A stretch of 64,000 nt of DNA from Deinococcus betulae (GCF_020166395.1 NZ_JAIQXU010000015.1:55840-119839), one strand, 5' to 3'; numbered from the stretch's first letter, positions 45,849-56,858 are shown. Program-made: numbers and translations. The notes: a model not told the origin generated them from the sequence alone.

Positions 45849-46574
45849 ATGCGTGCTCTGCTGCCGTCCCTCCTTGCCCCACTGCTGCTCGCCGCCTGCG
45901 CGCCAACCCAGACGGCTTCACCGACTGGAGCGGCGCCGCCGTTCCGGGCGGCTTTCAGCGATCTGGGGGTGGCGTGGACGAGTGGGGGCCGGGCGTGCGT
46001 GGCGCGGGCGCCGTCCTTTTCGCCTGTCTGCCCGACCATACCCAGGGCCACCGATGTCGCCTGGCAGGGCGAGGACGCCTGGGCCGCTCTGCCGGGGGTA
46101 GGGGTCACCGTCACCCTGGACCGCGCCGCCCGCACGGTCAACGTGGGGCAGGTAGTGGCCCTGAGCAGCACCCGCGCCTACCGCGAAGATGGCAGCGCGG
46201 TGACCTACGGCGGTCAGCCGGCGCCCGGCGTCCTTGGCGCCCCCGAGGCCGCCCTGACCAGCCCCCAGGGCGAGGACTTTGTGTTACTGGCTGGCCGGGT
46301 GGTGCGGGTGGCGACCCAGACGGGCAGCGGGAGCGCCGCGTTTTTGACCCTGACGCCCGACAGTGTGGTCGGCGCGGCGCAGCCCCAGGTGCAGACACCC
46401 AGCGGCACCTACCACCTGACAGGCCAGCGCCTGGAACGACTGGATGCCACGGGGCGGGTGCTGGCCAGTGTGCCGCACGGCGAGGGGCGCATCGGCGTGG
46501 TGGGCGCTCAGCTGGTGACCGTGACGCCCAGCGGTCAGATCCGAGTGTTCGGCCCTGATCTTCGACTGCGCTAA
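45849..46574 (+). CDS. Putative lipoprotein of unknown function
   Basis: A 241-aa secreted protein: signal MRALLPSLLAPLLLAACAPT with a lipobox (LAAC), then a repetitive beta-rich body (DVAWQGEDAWAALPGVGVTV, GRVVRVATQTGSG, GTYHLTGQRLERLDATGRVL) that reads like propeller blades. A GACAAT box ends 6 nt before the ATG at 45849. The frame is open upstream, but that part is the repeat. No family recognised. Confidence 0.75.
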   Translation: MRALLPSLLAPLLLAACAPTQTASPTGAAPPFRAAFSDLGVAWTSGGRACVARAPSFSPVCPTIPRATDVAWQGEDAWAALPGVGVTVTLDRAARTVNVGQVVALSSTRAYREDGSAVTYGGQPAPGVLGAPEAALTSPQGEDFVLLAGRVVRVATQTGSGSAAFLTLTPDSVVGAAQPQVQTPSGTYHLTGQRLERLDATGRVLASVPHGEGRIGVVGAQLVTVTPSGQIRVFGPDLRLR

Positions 46575-46896
46575 ACCCGCTTTATTGGCAGATCAGCAGA
46601 TGTCAGGAGGGCCATTACACGCACCCAGGTCGCCCTGCGCAGCCTCAGGCTGACCAGCCTCCCCGCGCTGTCCACGACCCTCTTGCTCAAATCTGCCCAG
46701 GCTCTCATTTTGCCCACCAGGGCGGTGTTATTGGGTTTCGTACAGATGTAAGTGTTCGGTAAGCGGAATGATGGTCATATGGCCCAAGCCCATGACCCTC
46801 ACGTCCTTTTTTCTGTCGCCTGCTTGCCGGCTCCCCCAGCCCCCTTCCCTCAGTCAGATGAGGGAATGCTAAAATCCGCGTGACCCTGGAGGGAGA
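46575..46896. other. Intergenic region and pil promoter
   Basis: About 320 nt. Nothing gene-like is seen. Near the end is an extended -10 element TGCTAAAAT (46867-46875) without a clear -35, then GGAGGGAGA before the pilM ATG. Confidence 0.55.
46867..46875 (+). promoter_or_regulatory. Extended -10 promoter of the pil operon
   Basis: TGCTAAAAT, an extended -10 (TGnTANNNT), lies 21 nt upstream of the pilM start. The mRNA would have a short leader with a strong ribosome-binding site. Confidence 0.6.
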
Positions 46897-48067
<1,171 letters not shown>

Positions 48068-48075
<8 letters not shown>

Positions 48076-48772
48076 AGTCAACCTGCTGCCGCAGCAGTAC
48101 CGCAAGCAGGCCGAGCCGAACGCCTGGATTCCGGGCGCCATCGGTTTGGCCGCCGTCACAGCTCTGGCCCTGATTGCCGGCGAGGTCGTGACGGGCACCC
48201 GCGCGGGTGACCTGCGCAAGCAACTGGACGCCCTGAACGGCGAAGCCGCCGCGCTGGCTCCGGCCAACGCCGAGTACGCCCAGCTGAATCAGCAGAAAAC
48301 CACGCTGGAGCAGGTTACGGCCGTCTCGGAGCAGCTGCGGGCAGGCAAAACCTACTGGACCAACGACCTGGCCGCCTTTACCGCGCAGCTGCCCACTGGC
48401 GGCGGTGTGGCGCTGCAGAGCATGGCAGTCAAGGCCGTGGACGCCAACGCCCTCACGGCCCTGCAACAAACCGGCGTTTACACCGGCAAAAATGTAACCC
48501 GCGAGATTGACCTGACGGGCACCGCCAGCAGCCAGCAGGCCGTCGTGAACTTCCTGCGGACCTTCGAGAACAACCCCAACTTCGGCGTGAACTTCCGCAG
48601 CCTGCAAAGCGAAGGCGAAACCAGCAACTACACCTTTAACGCCTCGGTGGGCATCGTGCAGGCGGTGACTGCCCCCCCGGCGACAGACCCAGCGGCGCCT
48701 GCTCAGGACGGCACGGCACCGGCCCCCGCTGCGCCGGCCGGCAGCGCCGAAGGAGCAGGCAGTGTCAACTAA
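48068..48772 (+). CDS. pilN: Type IV pilus assembly protein PilN
   Basis: A 234-aa inner-membrane protein. The short N-terminal cytoplasmic tail MVEVNLLPQQYRKQ has the PilM-binding NLLP motif, followed by one transmembrane helix (residues about 20-42), a coiled coil and a ferredoxin-like domain; the end is Pro/Ala-rich. GTG 48068 overlaps pilM by 8 bp. Confidence 0.92.
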
Positions 48773-49406
48773 ACTGGCCCCGCGCAACATCTTCTTGATC
48801 GTGCTGGCGGTTTGCCTGCTGGTCGGTGCGCTGTGGTATGTCATGCGCTTTCAGGCCCGCCAGACCGAGATCAGCGGCCTGCAGAGCGAACTGGACAGCG
48901 TCAATGCCCGCGTGCTGACCCTGCGCACCAACGCCGCGCGCCTGCCGGCCCTGCGCGAAGAGGTGGCCAACCTGACCACCGAGCAGCAGATCTTCCTGTC
49001 TGCCTTGCCCCAGACGGCCAATTACAACGCCGTACTGGACGAGGTGCGCCTGAACGCCAGCGCCGCCGGGGCCAAGATGAGCGGCTTTACGGTGGCCAAC
49101 GGTAACGTCACGGGGTTGCCGGCTGGCGTGCGCCCCATCAGCCTGAACCTGAATGTCAGCGGGCAGTTTGGTCAGCTGTTCCGTTTCCTGCGCTCACTTG
49201 AAACCATGAGCCGCTTCAGCACCGTCACCAGCGTGAACCTGCAACTGCCGCAGGCCACCAGTTTCAACCCGACCCTGGAAAGCACCATGGGCCTGACGGT
49301 CTACACCTTTGACCCCACGCAGGCGGGCACAGGCACCGAAGGCAGCGGCGGCACCCCCGAAGCCCCAGCCGCACCCAGCACCGCGCCCGCAGGAGGCACA
49401 CAGTGA
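48762..49406 (+). CDS. pilO: Type IV pilus assembly protein PilO
   Basis: A 214-aa bitopic protein: helix FLIVLAVCLLVGALWYVMRF, a coiled coil (TEISGLQSELDSVNARVLTL), then a PilO-like alpha/beta domain and a low-complexity tail. PilO heterodimerises with PilN. GTG 48762 overlaps pilN; its stop overlaps the next GTG. Confidence 0.92.
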   Translation: MSTKLAPRNIFLIVLAVCLLVGALWYVMRFQARQTEISGLQSELDSVNARVLTLRTNAARLPALREEVANLTTEQQIFLSALPQTANYNAVLDEVRLNASAAGAKMSGFTVANGNVTGLPAGVRPISLNLNVSGQFGQLFRFLRSLETMSRFSTVTSVNLQLPQATSFNPTLESTMGLTVYTFDPTQAGTGTEGSGGTPEAPAAPSTAPAGGTQ

Positions 49407-50623
49407 CGCGCGCGCCCATCAAACTCACCCGTGAAATGAAGGTGCTGCTGGGGCTGCTGCTGCTGGTGGCGGCCATCGGGCTGTGGTACATCCTGACCAG
49501 CAACCGTCAGACCGACGACACGCTGACCACCCAGCCGCCGGTCACCGATCCGGGGACCACAGTCCCCGTGACGCCCGGCACAGACCCCACCAATCCCAGC
49601 GGCCCCACCACCAGCGGCGTGGGCGGCAACGGTCAGGTGGAGGTCGAGGTGATTCCGCCCTTCCCCACGGGCGGCGAGACCCTCCTCGGCGAGACGGGCA
49701 CAGACGACCTGTCTCCCGCACCGGCTGGCATCAACCCTGACACAGCGCTGTCGGCCCTGCCGGGCAACAACCCGTTCCGCCCGCTGGCGCTCGCCCCGAC
49801 TGAGGGGGGAACAGGGACGGCCACCACCACGCCTCTGCCCACGGATACGGGCGTGACGGCGACCACACCTGACCCGGCGCCTGTACAGCCCATCACCAAC
49901 ACGGGCGGCGTGCTGGGTGTCAGCCCTGTTCCAGGAAGTGCAGGCGACACGGGCAGCAGTGATACAGGTGCTTTCCCGATTTCGCCGATTCCCGGTGGCA
50001 ATGGAGAAACTTCTGTCGGCACGGGCCCAGTGGTGGTCACGCCCATCCCCACCGACGAGGTGCCAGTGGCCACTGGACCGGGCACGTCTGGCGCCAGCAC
50101 CTCAGGTGGGAACAGCACTGGTTCGGCGCCTTCCACTTCAGGCGGGACAGCCACCACCCCAACGCCCACCCCGCCCCCTGCTCCGCCGATCGCTGGCGTG
50201 CGGGTCCCCACTGTGACGCGCCTGCCCTCAGGGGTGGCGGCGGTGCCAGGCACCCCCGGCGCGTCGGGTGAACAGACCACGGGCAGCGCCACCACCACAG
50301 GAGCCGTCACGGCCACGCCGACCCCCAGCACGCCCCAGGTGATTACCGACCTGGCCGCCGCACCCGCTTCGGGGACCGGCACAACCCCGGCCACGACCAC
50401 AACGGCCCTGGACAGCTTTGTGCAGACGCAGGAGCTGGGCTTTAACGCGGTGGTGCTGGGCCCCGTCAACACCGCCATCTTCCGCAGTAAGGACGGCTTT
50501 GTGGTCGTGTCAGTGGGCCAGAATCTACCCGATACGCAGGTGACCGTCAGAGAAGTCACGGCCACAAGCGCCACCCTCAGCCTGGGCAACAACACGACCA
50601 CACTCGAACTGGATAAAAGGTGA
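49403..50623 (+). CDS. Pilus assembly protein, PilW/PilP position
   Basis: A 406-aa protein with one N-terminal helix (residues about 13-31) and a roughly 290-residue Thr/Pro/Gly/Ser-rich linker. It ends in a compact domain (NTAIFRSKDGFVVVSVGQNL, then VTVREVTATSATLSLG) that resembles the beta domain of PilP. PilP links the PilNO dimer to the secretin. In Thermus the gene at this position is called pilW. The long disordered linker could span the thick Deinococcus envelope. GTG 49403 overlaps pilO. Confidence 0.8.
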   Translation: MTRAPIKLTREMKVLLGLLLLVAAIGLWYILTSNRQTDDTLTTQPPVTDPGTTVPVTPGTDPTNPSGPTTSGVGGNGQVEVEVIPPFPTGGETLLGETGTDDLSPAPAGINPDTALSALPGNNPFRPLALAPTEGGTGTATTTPLPTDTGVTATTPDPAPVQPITNTGGVLGVSPVPGSAGDTGSSDTGAFPISPIPGGNGETSVGTGPVVVTPIPTDEVPVATGPGTSGASTSGGNSTGSAPSTSGGTATTPTPTPPPAPPIAGVRVPTVTRLPSGVAAVPGTPGASGEQTTGSATTTGAVTATPTPSTPQVITDLAAAPASGTGTTPATTTTALDSFVQTQELGFNAVVLGPVNTAIFRSKDGFVVVSVGQNLPDTQVTVREVTATSATLSLGNNTTTLELDKR

Positions 50624-50626
50624 GCC

Positions 50627-52651
50627 ATGACTAAACGCTTCGCATCCCTCCTGCTGACTGCCGCACTGGGCATGGCCGCCGCACAGACCACCACGCCGGC
50701 CGTTCCCGCCTCGGCTGACCCTGCCCTGTCGGGCGCCAACGTGACCATCGAGATTGGCCGCTACGGCGGGCCACTGTCCAGCTTGCTGGGCGCCCTGGCC
50801 AAGTCGGCCGGCTACGGCCTGATTCTGGACACCAATGTGGACGCCCTGGCCGCCGCCAGCGGTACGACCGACCCGGCCACGTCCGCTGCGGGCACGCCGG
50901 CTTCGACAGGAACGGCCCCGGCAGGAACAGCCACGACTGGCACAGCGACCACCACAGCCCGGCCCATCGTGTACTCCTTCCAGAACAAGCCCTTTAACGA
51001 GGTCTGGCCCCTGCTGATGGACGTGTACGGCCTGAGCTACGACGTGCTGCAACTCGGCGGCCAGCCCGTGCTACGCGTCAGCAACACGCCGATTCAGCGC
51101 ACGGTGACCCTGCGCAATGCCGACGCCACCCAGGCCACGCAACAGGTCAAGCTGTTTTTTGGCACACCCACCTACAGCGAGACCCCGCAGCGCGACGCCC
51201 AGGGCAATACGGTGGGCGTGACCCGCAGCCTGGTGGACGTGAAACTGGATTCGGTCACGCTGCGCATCGTGCCGGATATTCGCAGCAACGCCGTGATTGT
51301 GCGCGGCACCAACCGTGAGGTGGCGGAAGTCACGCGCCTGCTGGCGCAGCTCGACAGCACGACAGCGACGACCACCGGCGCAACCCCTTCAGCTGAAACG
51401 CAGACCGTGCAGCGTGTCTATGCCGTGCGCGGCGCCCAGGCCGATATTACGGGCCTGCTGGCTGCGCAGTACCCAGGGCTGAAAGTCACGCCGGTGGGCC
51501 AGACTGGGCAGCTGGTGATTACGGGGCCGCAAAACCAGCTGGACGCCGCCCTGACGCTCCTGGGACAAGTCGACCGGGCCGCGCCCGCCGTCACGAGCGC
51601 CCAAATCACCCAGCGCGTCTTTACCCTGATTAACGCGAGCGCCGAGGAAGTCAAAGCGACACTGGAGGGCACGCTGGCGCGCGAGGTCACGTCAGGGGCA
51701 GGGAGCACCACACCCTCTGCCACCACAACCTCCAGTGGCACCAGCACCAGCATTTCGGTCACTTCAGCCCCAGCAGCTGGCGCAACGACCAGCACCCCCA
51801 CAGCCACGCCGCAGACCAACACCGCGACCATCATTGCTGACAAACGTACCAACACCTTAATTGTGCGCGGCACAACTGAACAGGTCACCCAGATCGCCGA
51901 GCTGATTCCACAACTAGACCAGCAAGTCCCGCAAATCAACGTGCAAGTGCGTATTCAGGAAATTACTGAGCGCGCCGCCCGTAGCCTGGGTGTCAATCTG
52001 CGGGCGGGTTTTGGCGGCTTCACGGTGTCCAGCAGTGGCGGCGCTGGTCTGGCCGCGTCCTTCGACCCAACCCAGAGCCTGATTGGCTTTAACCTGGGCG
52101 CTACACTGAATACCCTGCAAACCCAGGGCCTGAGCAAGAGTGTGTATGACGGCAGCATTACCATGCAAAGCGGTCAGCGCTCGTTGGGAAGCTCGACCGA
52201 AACTCAGAACGCGTCGAGCACCGCCGCCGCCAATATCAAGAGCGGTGGGCGCCTAGAAGTGAATATTCCCGCTCAGGGGAATGGTGAAAGCATTCAAAAG
52301 CAGATTGACTACGGCGTCAATCTGGACTTCTACAGCCCCCAGGTAGCGCCCGACGGCACTATTACGCTGCGCGTGCGGGGTCAGGTCAATGCGTTGCAAA
52401 CGGCCATCAATGCCACCACCCTGCCAAATCTGCTGCAGTTCACCAACAGCGAAGCCCAGACCACGCTGACCTTCAAGAGTGGCGAAACTCTACTTCTGAG
52501 TGGCTTGCTGTCGAACCGGGAATCCACCACGAACGGCGGCATCCCTTTCCTGTCCAGTCTGCCTGTGGTCGGAGCGCTCTTCGGCAACCAGACAACCTCG
52601 CGCGAACAGACGCAGCTTCTAGTGGTTATTACTGGCAACGTCGTCCGTTAA
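50627..52651 (+). CDS. pilQ: Type IV pilus secretin PilQ
   Basis: A 674-aa outer-membrane secretin: signal peptide MTKRFASLLLTAALGMAAAQ, several N domains with repeats of the type SNAVIVRGTNREVAEVTRLL, two Thr/Ser-rich linkers, and the C-terminal secretin channel (VPQINVQVRIQEITERAARSLG ... GETLLLSGLLSNRESTTNGGIPFLSSLPVVGALFG as two blocks). The ATG follows the previous gene by 3 nt. A terminator follows. Confidence 0.95.
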   Translation: MTKRFASLLLTAALGMAAAQTTTPAVPASADPALSGANVTIEIGRYGGPLSSLLGALAKSAGYGLILDTNVDALAAASGTTDPATSAAGTPASTGTAPAGTATTGTATTTARPIVYSFQNKPFNEVWPLLMDVYGLSYDVLQLGGQPVLRVSNTPIQRTVTLRNADATQATQQVKLFFGTPTYSETPQRDAQGNTVGVTRSLVDVKLDSVTLRIVPDIRSNAVIVRGTNREVAEVTRLLAQLDSTTATTTGATPSAETQTVQRVYAVRGAQADITGLLAAQYPGLKVTPVGQTGQLVITGPQNQLDAALTLLGQVDRAAPAVTSAQITQRVFTLINASAEEVKATLEGTLAREVTSGAGSTTPSATTTSSGTSTSISVTSAPAAGATTSTPTATPQTNTATIIADKRTNTLIVRGTTEQVTQIAELIPQLDQQVPQINVQVRIQEITERAARSLGVNLRAGFGGFTVSSSGGAGLAASFDPTQSLIGFNLGATLNTLQTQGLSKSVYDGSITMQSGQRSLGSSTETQNASSTAAANIKSGGRLEVNIPAQGNGESIQKQIDYGVNLDFYSPQVAPDGTITLRVRGQVNALQTAINATTLPNLLQFTNSEAQTTLTFKSGETLLLSGLLSNRESTTNGGIPFLSSLPVVGALFGNQTTSREQTQLLVVITGNVVR

Positions 52652-52666
52652 ATCCCGTTGTTATCT

Positions 52667-52699
52667 GCGCCCCTGGCCTTAGCTGGGGGCGTTTGTTTG
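52667..52699 (+). terminator. Terminator of the pil operon
   Basis: CGCCCC (52668-52673) pairs with GGGGCG (52686-52691), followed by TTTGTTTGT. Confidence 0.75.
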
Positions 52700-52731
52700 T
52701 GCAGGTTGGACGCCTTAAGTGCGGCGCACGC

Positions 52732-52737
52732 TACAGT
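52732..52737 (+). promoter_or_regulatory. Leaderless -10 box TACAGT for aroC
   Basis: TACAGT ends 7 nt before the aroC ATG at 52745. Confidence 0.6.
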
Positions 52738-52744
52738 CGGCCTC

Positions 52745-53893
52745 ATGAGGTACCTGACCGCCGGAGAATCGCACGGGCCGCAACTGACGGCCATTCTGGA
52801 AGGGCTGCCGGCCCAGCTGCCGCTGGGCAAAGGGGACATCAACCCCTGGCTGAAAAAACGGCAGGGCGGCTACGGGCGCGGGCGGCGGATGGTCATCGAA
52901 ACCGACGAGACTGAGATTCTGAGCGGTGTGCGGGCCGGACGAACCACCGGCGCGCCCATTACCCTGGCGATCACCAACAAGGACCACCGCAACTGGACCG
53001 ACATCATGTCACCCGAACCCGGCGGCGAGCCGCGCAAGAAGGCCCTGACCGATGCCCGACCCGGCCACGCCGACCTCACGGGCGGTATCAAGTACCGGCA
53101 CAAAGACCTGCGGGACGTCCTGGAACGGGCCAGCGCGCGTGAGACAGCGGCGCGCGTGGCGGTGGGCAGCGTGGCCCTGAAACTGCTGGCTGAACTGGGC
53201 GTGGAGGGGGCCAACTATGTCTCCAGCCTGGCGGGTATTGAGACTGGAACGCCCTTTGCCTGGGACGCCCTGGAGGCTATTGAGGACAGCGACCTGCGCA
53301 CCCCTGACGAGGACGCTGCGGCCCGAATGCGGGAACGCATTGACCAGGCCAAGAAGGACGGCGACACCCTGGGCGGCATTCTGGAAGTGCGGTTCCGGGG
53401 GCTGCCGGTGGGCCTAGGCAGCTATGTCCACGCCGACCGCAAGCTGGACGGCCGCATTGCCGCCGCCTGCCTGAGCGTGCAGGCCATGAAAGGAATAGAG
53501 ATCGGCCGGGCCTTCGACAACGCCCAGAAGCCGGGCAGCGGCGTGCATGATCCTATTCATTACCGGGACGGCACCTATGCCCGCGACACCAACGGCGCTG
53601 GAGGCCTGGAAGCGGGCATGACCAACGGCGAGGAACTGATTGTGCGCGTGGCCATGAAGCCTATCGCCACCCTGATGAAGCCGCTGCCCACCGTCAACGT
53701 GGTCACGCACGAAGCGTCCGACGCCGCCCGTGAACGCAGCGACACCACTGCCGTGCCCGCCGCCGGGGTCATCCTGCAGTGCGTGATTGGCTGGGTACTG
53801 GCCGAGGCCATGCTGGAGAAGTTTGGCGGCGACACCCTGCCTGAGCTGCAAGAGCGGGTCAGCGCCGCGCGCGCTTACGCCCAGGCGTACTGA
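52745..53893 (+). CDS. aroC: Chorismate synthase
   Basis: A 382-aa flavin-dependent enzyme that makes chorismate from EPSP. Signatures are MRYLTAGESHGPQLTAIL, RRMVIETDETEILSGVRAGRTTG and ARASARETAARVA-like ERASARETAARVAVG, and the C-terminal RSDTTAVPAAGVI. ATG 52745 is 7 nt after TACAGT. First gene of aroC-K-B-Q, four steps of one pathway, although aroK appears to have its own promoter. Confidence 0.96.
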   Translation: MRYLTAGESHGPQLTAILEGLPAQLPLGKGDINPWLKKRQGGYGRGRRMVIETDETEILSGVRAGRTTGAPITLAITNKDHRNWTDIMSPEPGGEPRKKALTDARPGHADLTGGIKYRHKDLRDVLERASARETAARVAVGSVALKLLAELGVEGANYVSSLAGIETGTPFAWDALEAIEDSDLRTPDEDAAARMRERIDQAKKDGDTLGGILEVRFRGLPVGLGSYVHADRKLDGRIAAACLSVQAMKGIEIGRAFDNAQKPGSGVHDPIHYRDGTYARDTNGAGGLEAGMTNGEELIVRVAMKPIATLMKPLPTVNVVTHEASDAARERSDTTAVPAAGVILQCVIGWVLAEAMLEKFGGDTLPELQERVSAARAYAQAY

Positions 53894-54076
53894 GCCGGTG
53901 CTGAGCGACCCGGCGGGAGGCGCCCCGCACGACTTCCGCAGAGCGTTGGACGCGGCCCTGCGCGCTGAACTTCAGGAAGAAGAGAACCGGGCGCAGGGCA
54001 CGGCAGCGCCGTTCGTGCCCCTCCAGACCGGCGGGCGTTATGACAGAGGCTTCAATCGAAGTTCAGAGGACTGCCG

Positions 54077-54082
54077 TACACT
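54077..54082 (+). promoter_or_regulatory. Leaderless -10 box TACACT for aroK
   Basis: TACACT ends 7 nt before the ATG at 54090. Confidence 0.55.
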
Positions 54083-54089
54083 GTCCTCC

Positions 54090-54680
54090 ATGTTCAGTTC
54101 CGGCCTCATCGAGCGCCCGGTGTCGTGGGTGGCGCTGGCGGGGTTCATGGGCACAGGCAAAAGTCGCATCGGCTGGGAACTGTCGCGCGCCCTGGCCCTG
54201 CATTTCGTGGACACGGACAAGCTGATTACCCGCGTGGTCGGCAAAAGCATTCCCGAAGTCTTTGCCCAGGAAGGCGAAGGCTACTTCCGCGCCTGCGAAC
54301 ACGAGGTCGTTCAGCGCGTAACCCGCCTGGAACACGCGGTCATCAGCCTGGGGGGCGGCACTTTCATCAACGAGGACAACCGGGGTACCCTCCTTGAACG
54401 CGGCCCTGTGGTGGTGCTGTGGGCCAGCCCTGAAACGGTCTATCAGCGCACCAAGCACAGCGACCGCCCGCTGCTGCGCGTCGAGGATCCCTTAGGTCAA
54501 ATCCGCACCCTGATGGACGAGCGCGAACCCGTCTACCGCCAGGGCACCATTCATGTCCACAGCGACGGCCGCCCCAGCGAGGAAATCGTGGAAGAAATCA
54601 TTGAGCGCCTGTGGGCCTGGGCCGATGTGCAGCATGCCTGGGCCAGCGGCGCCGACCTGGGGGAACGTGCGGCAGATTGA
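54090..54680 (+). CDS. aroK: Shikimate kinase
   Basis: A 196-aa P-loop kinase: [21 protein letters not shown] (Walker A), [20 protein letters not shown] with the shikimate-binding Asp, the GGG motif in [13 protein letters not shown], and [11 protein letters not shown] in the lid. ATG 54090 is 7 nt after TACACT. The same frame is open back to a GTG at 53898, 4 nt after aroC, and would add 64 plausible residues; the shorter form fits the family. Overlaps aroB. Confidence 0.93.
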   Translation: MFSSGLIERPVSWVALAGFMGTGKSRIGWELSRALALHFVDTDKLITRVVGKSIPEVFAQEGEGYFRACEHEVVQRVTRLEHAVISLGGGTFINEDNRGTLLERGPVVVLWASPETVYQRTKHSDRPLLRVEDPLGQIRTLMDEREPVYRQGTIHVHSDGRPSEEIVEEIIERLWAWADVQHAWASGADLGERAAD

Positions 54681-55734
54681 GGTCGGAGGCGGCGCGCCCT
54701 ACAGGGTCACAGTGGGGGCAGGTCTCCTCGGCCAGCTGCGTGTGCCCCACCGCCATGTGGCCCTGATTCATCCCGAAGACCTGCCGCCCGCGTTTGTGGC
54801 GCAGGTGCAGGCCAGTGTGCAGCCCGTGGTCACCATTCCCGTGCCTGCCCGCGACGACTGCAAGACGCTGTCGGTGCTGGCGGGGGTACTCTCGGCGCTG
54901 GCCGCCGCCAACATCCCCCGCGACGGCGCCGTGGTGGGGCTGGGCGGCGGCGCGGCCACCGACCTGGCTGGCTTTGTGGCCGCCAGCTACCTGCGCGGCG
55001 TGGCGTTCTACACGGTACCCACGACCCTCCTGGGCATGGTAGACGCCGCAGTAGGTGGCAAAACCGGCGTGAATCTCCCTGAGGGCAAGAATCTGGTGGG
55101 GGCTTTCTGGCCACCTCAGGCGGTGTGGTGCGATACCGACACGCTGGCGACCCTGCCCAGCGCGGTGTTCCGCGAAGGCGCCGCCGAAGCTTACAAGCAC
55201 GGCCTGATTGCCGACCCCTCCCTACTGGGCCGCGTGACCAGCCCGGACTTTCACGCCGGCGGCCCCACTCTGGAAGGCACCGTGGCCGACGCTATCGCCG
55301 TTAAGGCCGGGGTCGTCACGCGCGACCTAACCGAGAAGGGTGAGCGGGCCTTCCTCAACTTTGGGCACACGCTGGCCCACGCGCTAGAAGCCGTGACCGA
55401 TCACGCCATCTCCCACGGCGAGGCGGTGGGGTACGGGATGCACTACGCGGCGCGGCTGTCACGCGCGCTGGGCGGCGCTGACCTGACGGGCCACACCCTG
55501 ACCTTCCTACGCTGGCAGCGGCCTGCTCCCCTGCCCCCCCTGACCTATGACGACGCAGCCCCTTACATGGCGCGCGACAAGAAGGCAGATGCCGATGGTG
55601 TGCGCTTTGTCCTGCTGCGAGACCTGGCCCAGCCGTATCTGGGGCGGGTGCCTGAACCTGTGCTGCGCGCCGAGTTTGAAGGGTGGCAGGCAGAGGTACG
55701 TGGGCTACAGGCGGCCGGGCGCGCAGAGAGCTAA
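54667..55734 (+). CDS. aroB: 3-dehydroquinate synthase
   Basis: A 355-aa NAD+- and metal-dependent enzyme converting DAHP to dehydroquinate. [54 protein letters not shown] and [13 protein letters not shown] supply the cofactor site and the metal ligands (Glu, His, His). The start is taken as GTG 54667 inside the end of aroK ([17 protein letters not shown]), matching family N-termini; ATG 54634 is possible. Confidence 0.94.
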   Translation: MRQIEVGGGAPYRVTVGAGLLGQLRVPHRHVALIHPEDLPPAFVAQVQASVQPVVTIPVPARDDCKTLSVLAGVLSALAAANIPRDGAVVGLGGGAATDLAGFVAASYLRGVAFYTVPTTLLGMVDAAVGGKTGVNLPEGKNLVGAFWPPQAVWCDTDTLATLPSAVFREGAAEAYKHGLIADPSLLGRVTSPDFHAGGPTLEGTVADAIAVKAGVVTRDLTEKGERAFLNFGHTLAHALEAVTDHAISHGEAVGYGMHYAARLSRALGGADLTGHTLTFLRWQRPAPLPPLTYDDAAPYMARDKKADADGVRFVLLRDLAQPYLGRVPEPVLRAEFEGWQAEVRGLQAAGRAES

Positions 55735-55789
55735 CCAACCCCTCCTCTTCTCCTGCGTGCCGGCCCCCACTCACTGCTACCTTCTTTTC

Positions 55790-56221
55790 ATGCTGCTCGT
55801 TCTGAACGGCCCCAACCTCAACCGCCTCGGCCTGCGTGAACCGGGGGTGTATGGCACTCACACCCTGGAAGACCTGGAACGGCAGTGTGAGGCCTGGGGC
55901 GCCGAATTGGGCGAGTCGGTGACCTGCCGTCAGAGCAACTACGAGGGCCAGCTGGTCGAGTGGGTGCAGGACGCCCAGGAGCACGGCTTTACAGGCATTG
56001 TCATCAACCCCGGCGCCCTGACGCATTACTCCTACGCCCTGCGCGATGCGATTGCCGGGCAAAGTGTGCCGGTGGTCGAGGTTCATATCAGCAACGTGGA
56101 CGCGCGCGAGGAATTCCGGCATAAAAGTGTGACTGCCGCCGTGTGCCGGGGCAAAATCAGCGGCCTGGGCTTCCTGGGTTACCGGCTGGGCATGGAAGCG
56201 CTGGTGGAGGACAGAGCGTGA
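55790..56221 (+). CDS. aroQ: 3-dehydroquinate dehydratase, type II
   Basis: A 143-aa type II dehydroquinase: LNGPNLNRLGLREPGVYG with the active-site Asn and Tyr, QSNYEGQLVEWVQ, INPGALTHYSYALRDAI and VEVHISNVDAREEFR with the catalytic histidine. ATG 55790 lies 6 nt after TACCTT. Its stop overlaps the next GTG. Confidence 0.95.
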   Translation: MLLVLNGPNLNRLGLREPGVYGTHTLEDLERQCEAWGAELGESVTCRQSNYEGQLVEWVQDAQEHGFTGIVINPGALTHYSYALRDAIAGQSVPVVEVHISNVDAREEFRHKSVTAAVCRGKISGLGFLGYRLGMEALVEDRA

Positions 56222-56628
56222 GATTGCCCGCTCTTGATCGTGACAGCTTTGAACTGGTGTCGGCAGAGCAGCAGCATCAGGCCTCACCCGCAACATTCTG
56301 GCTGCCACCCGAGGCAGAACGGCAGAACTTGCAGCGGGGTCAGGCGGCCAAGTTGCTGTTCGATATTCTTGTTCAAACTGAGACTGGCGCCCACGAGATC
56401 GGTACAGAACGCATGTGGGTCATCGTGGCCGGACGCACCAGCACGGGCTACATCGGAATTCTGGACTCTCAGCCGGCCTCGACTCCGCCAGATCACTACC
56501 TCGTCTTTGGTGCCGAAGTCCCTTTTCAGGCAGAGCATATCTGTGATATCGGCGCACCACCTAAGGAATACGCCGAGTGGCAACTTTCCCAGGCCCCAGA
56601 ACGGCTCTGGCCCCGCCAAGAGGACTGA
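56218..56628 (+). CDS. Hypothetical protein, DUF2314-like
   Basis: A 136-aa soluble protein translated from a GTG that overlaps the aroQ stop (GTGA). The sequence ERMWVIVAGRTSTGYIGILDSQP and a later HICDI recall DUF2314 proteins, which share a HMW-x-V and G-x-I/L-x-N-x-P pattern with a D/E-I-x-D end, but the match is partial. Related folds occur among immunity proteins of polymorphic toxins; no toxin gene is near. Lower GC than neighbours. Confidence 0.6.
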   Translation: MRLPALDRDSFELVSAEQQHQASPATFWLPPEAERQNLQRGQAAKLLFDILVQTETGAHEIGTERMWVIVAGRTSTGYIGILDSQPASTPPDHYLVFGAEVPFQAEHICDIGAPPKEYAEWQLSQAPERLWPRQED

Positions 56629-56858
56629 ATACAGACTCCAACTTCATTCAGTGTCTTGCTGCATGAAATTCCAGCAGAGCGCGGCGGATACAGCGGCTCT
56701 TGCCCACACTCCCCCATTTCTGATACCTTGGCCTTTAGTGTCTTGCGCTTGGTAGAGCGCGGGGCGACCGGGAGGCACCCGGACACGCACGCACAGGTTT
56801 CTCCCCCGAAACCGCGGGGCGTGTCGCAGCCAAATCCCCCTTTGTACGGAGTTTGACG
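56629..56858 (+). promoter_or_regulatory. Leader region of rplM-rpsI
   Basis: About 230 nt before L13. A hairpin GGTTTC-TCCCCC-GAAACC lies near 56797-56814, enclosed by ACACGC/GCGTGT (near 56781-56786 and 56819-56824). Such a structured leader is common for rplM operons (L13 leader), where L13 may regulate its own synthesis. I cannot verify that this belongs to the Rfam family. GGAG at 56848-56851 is the ribosome-binding site. Confidence 0.45.

Noticed and set aside
56218..56628. An immunity protein of a toxin system
   Set aside because: Only a partial resemblance to DUF2314-like proteins and no toxin gene in the neighbourhood; left as hypothetical.
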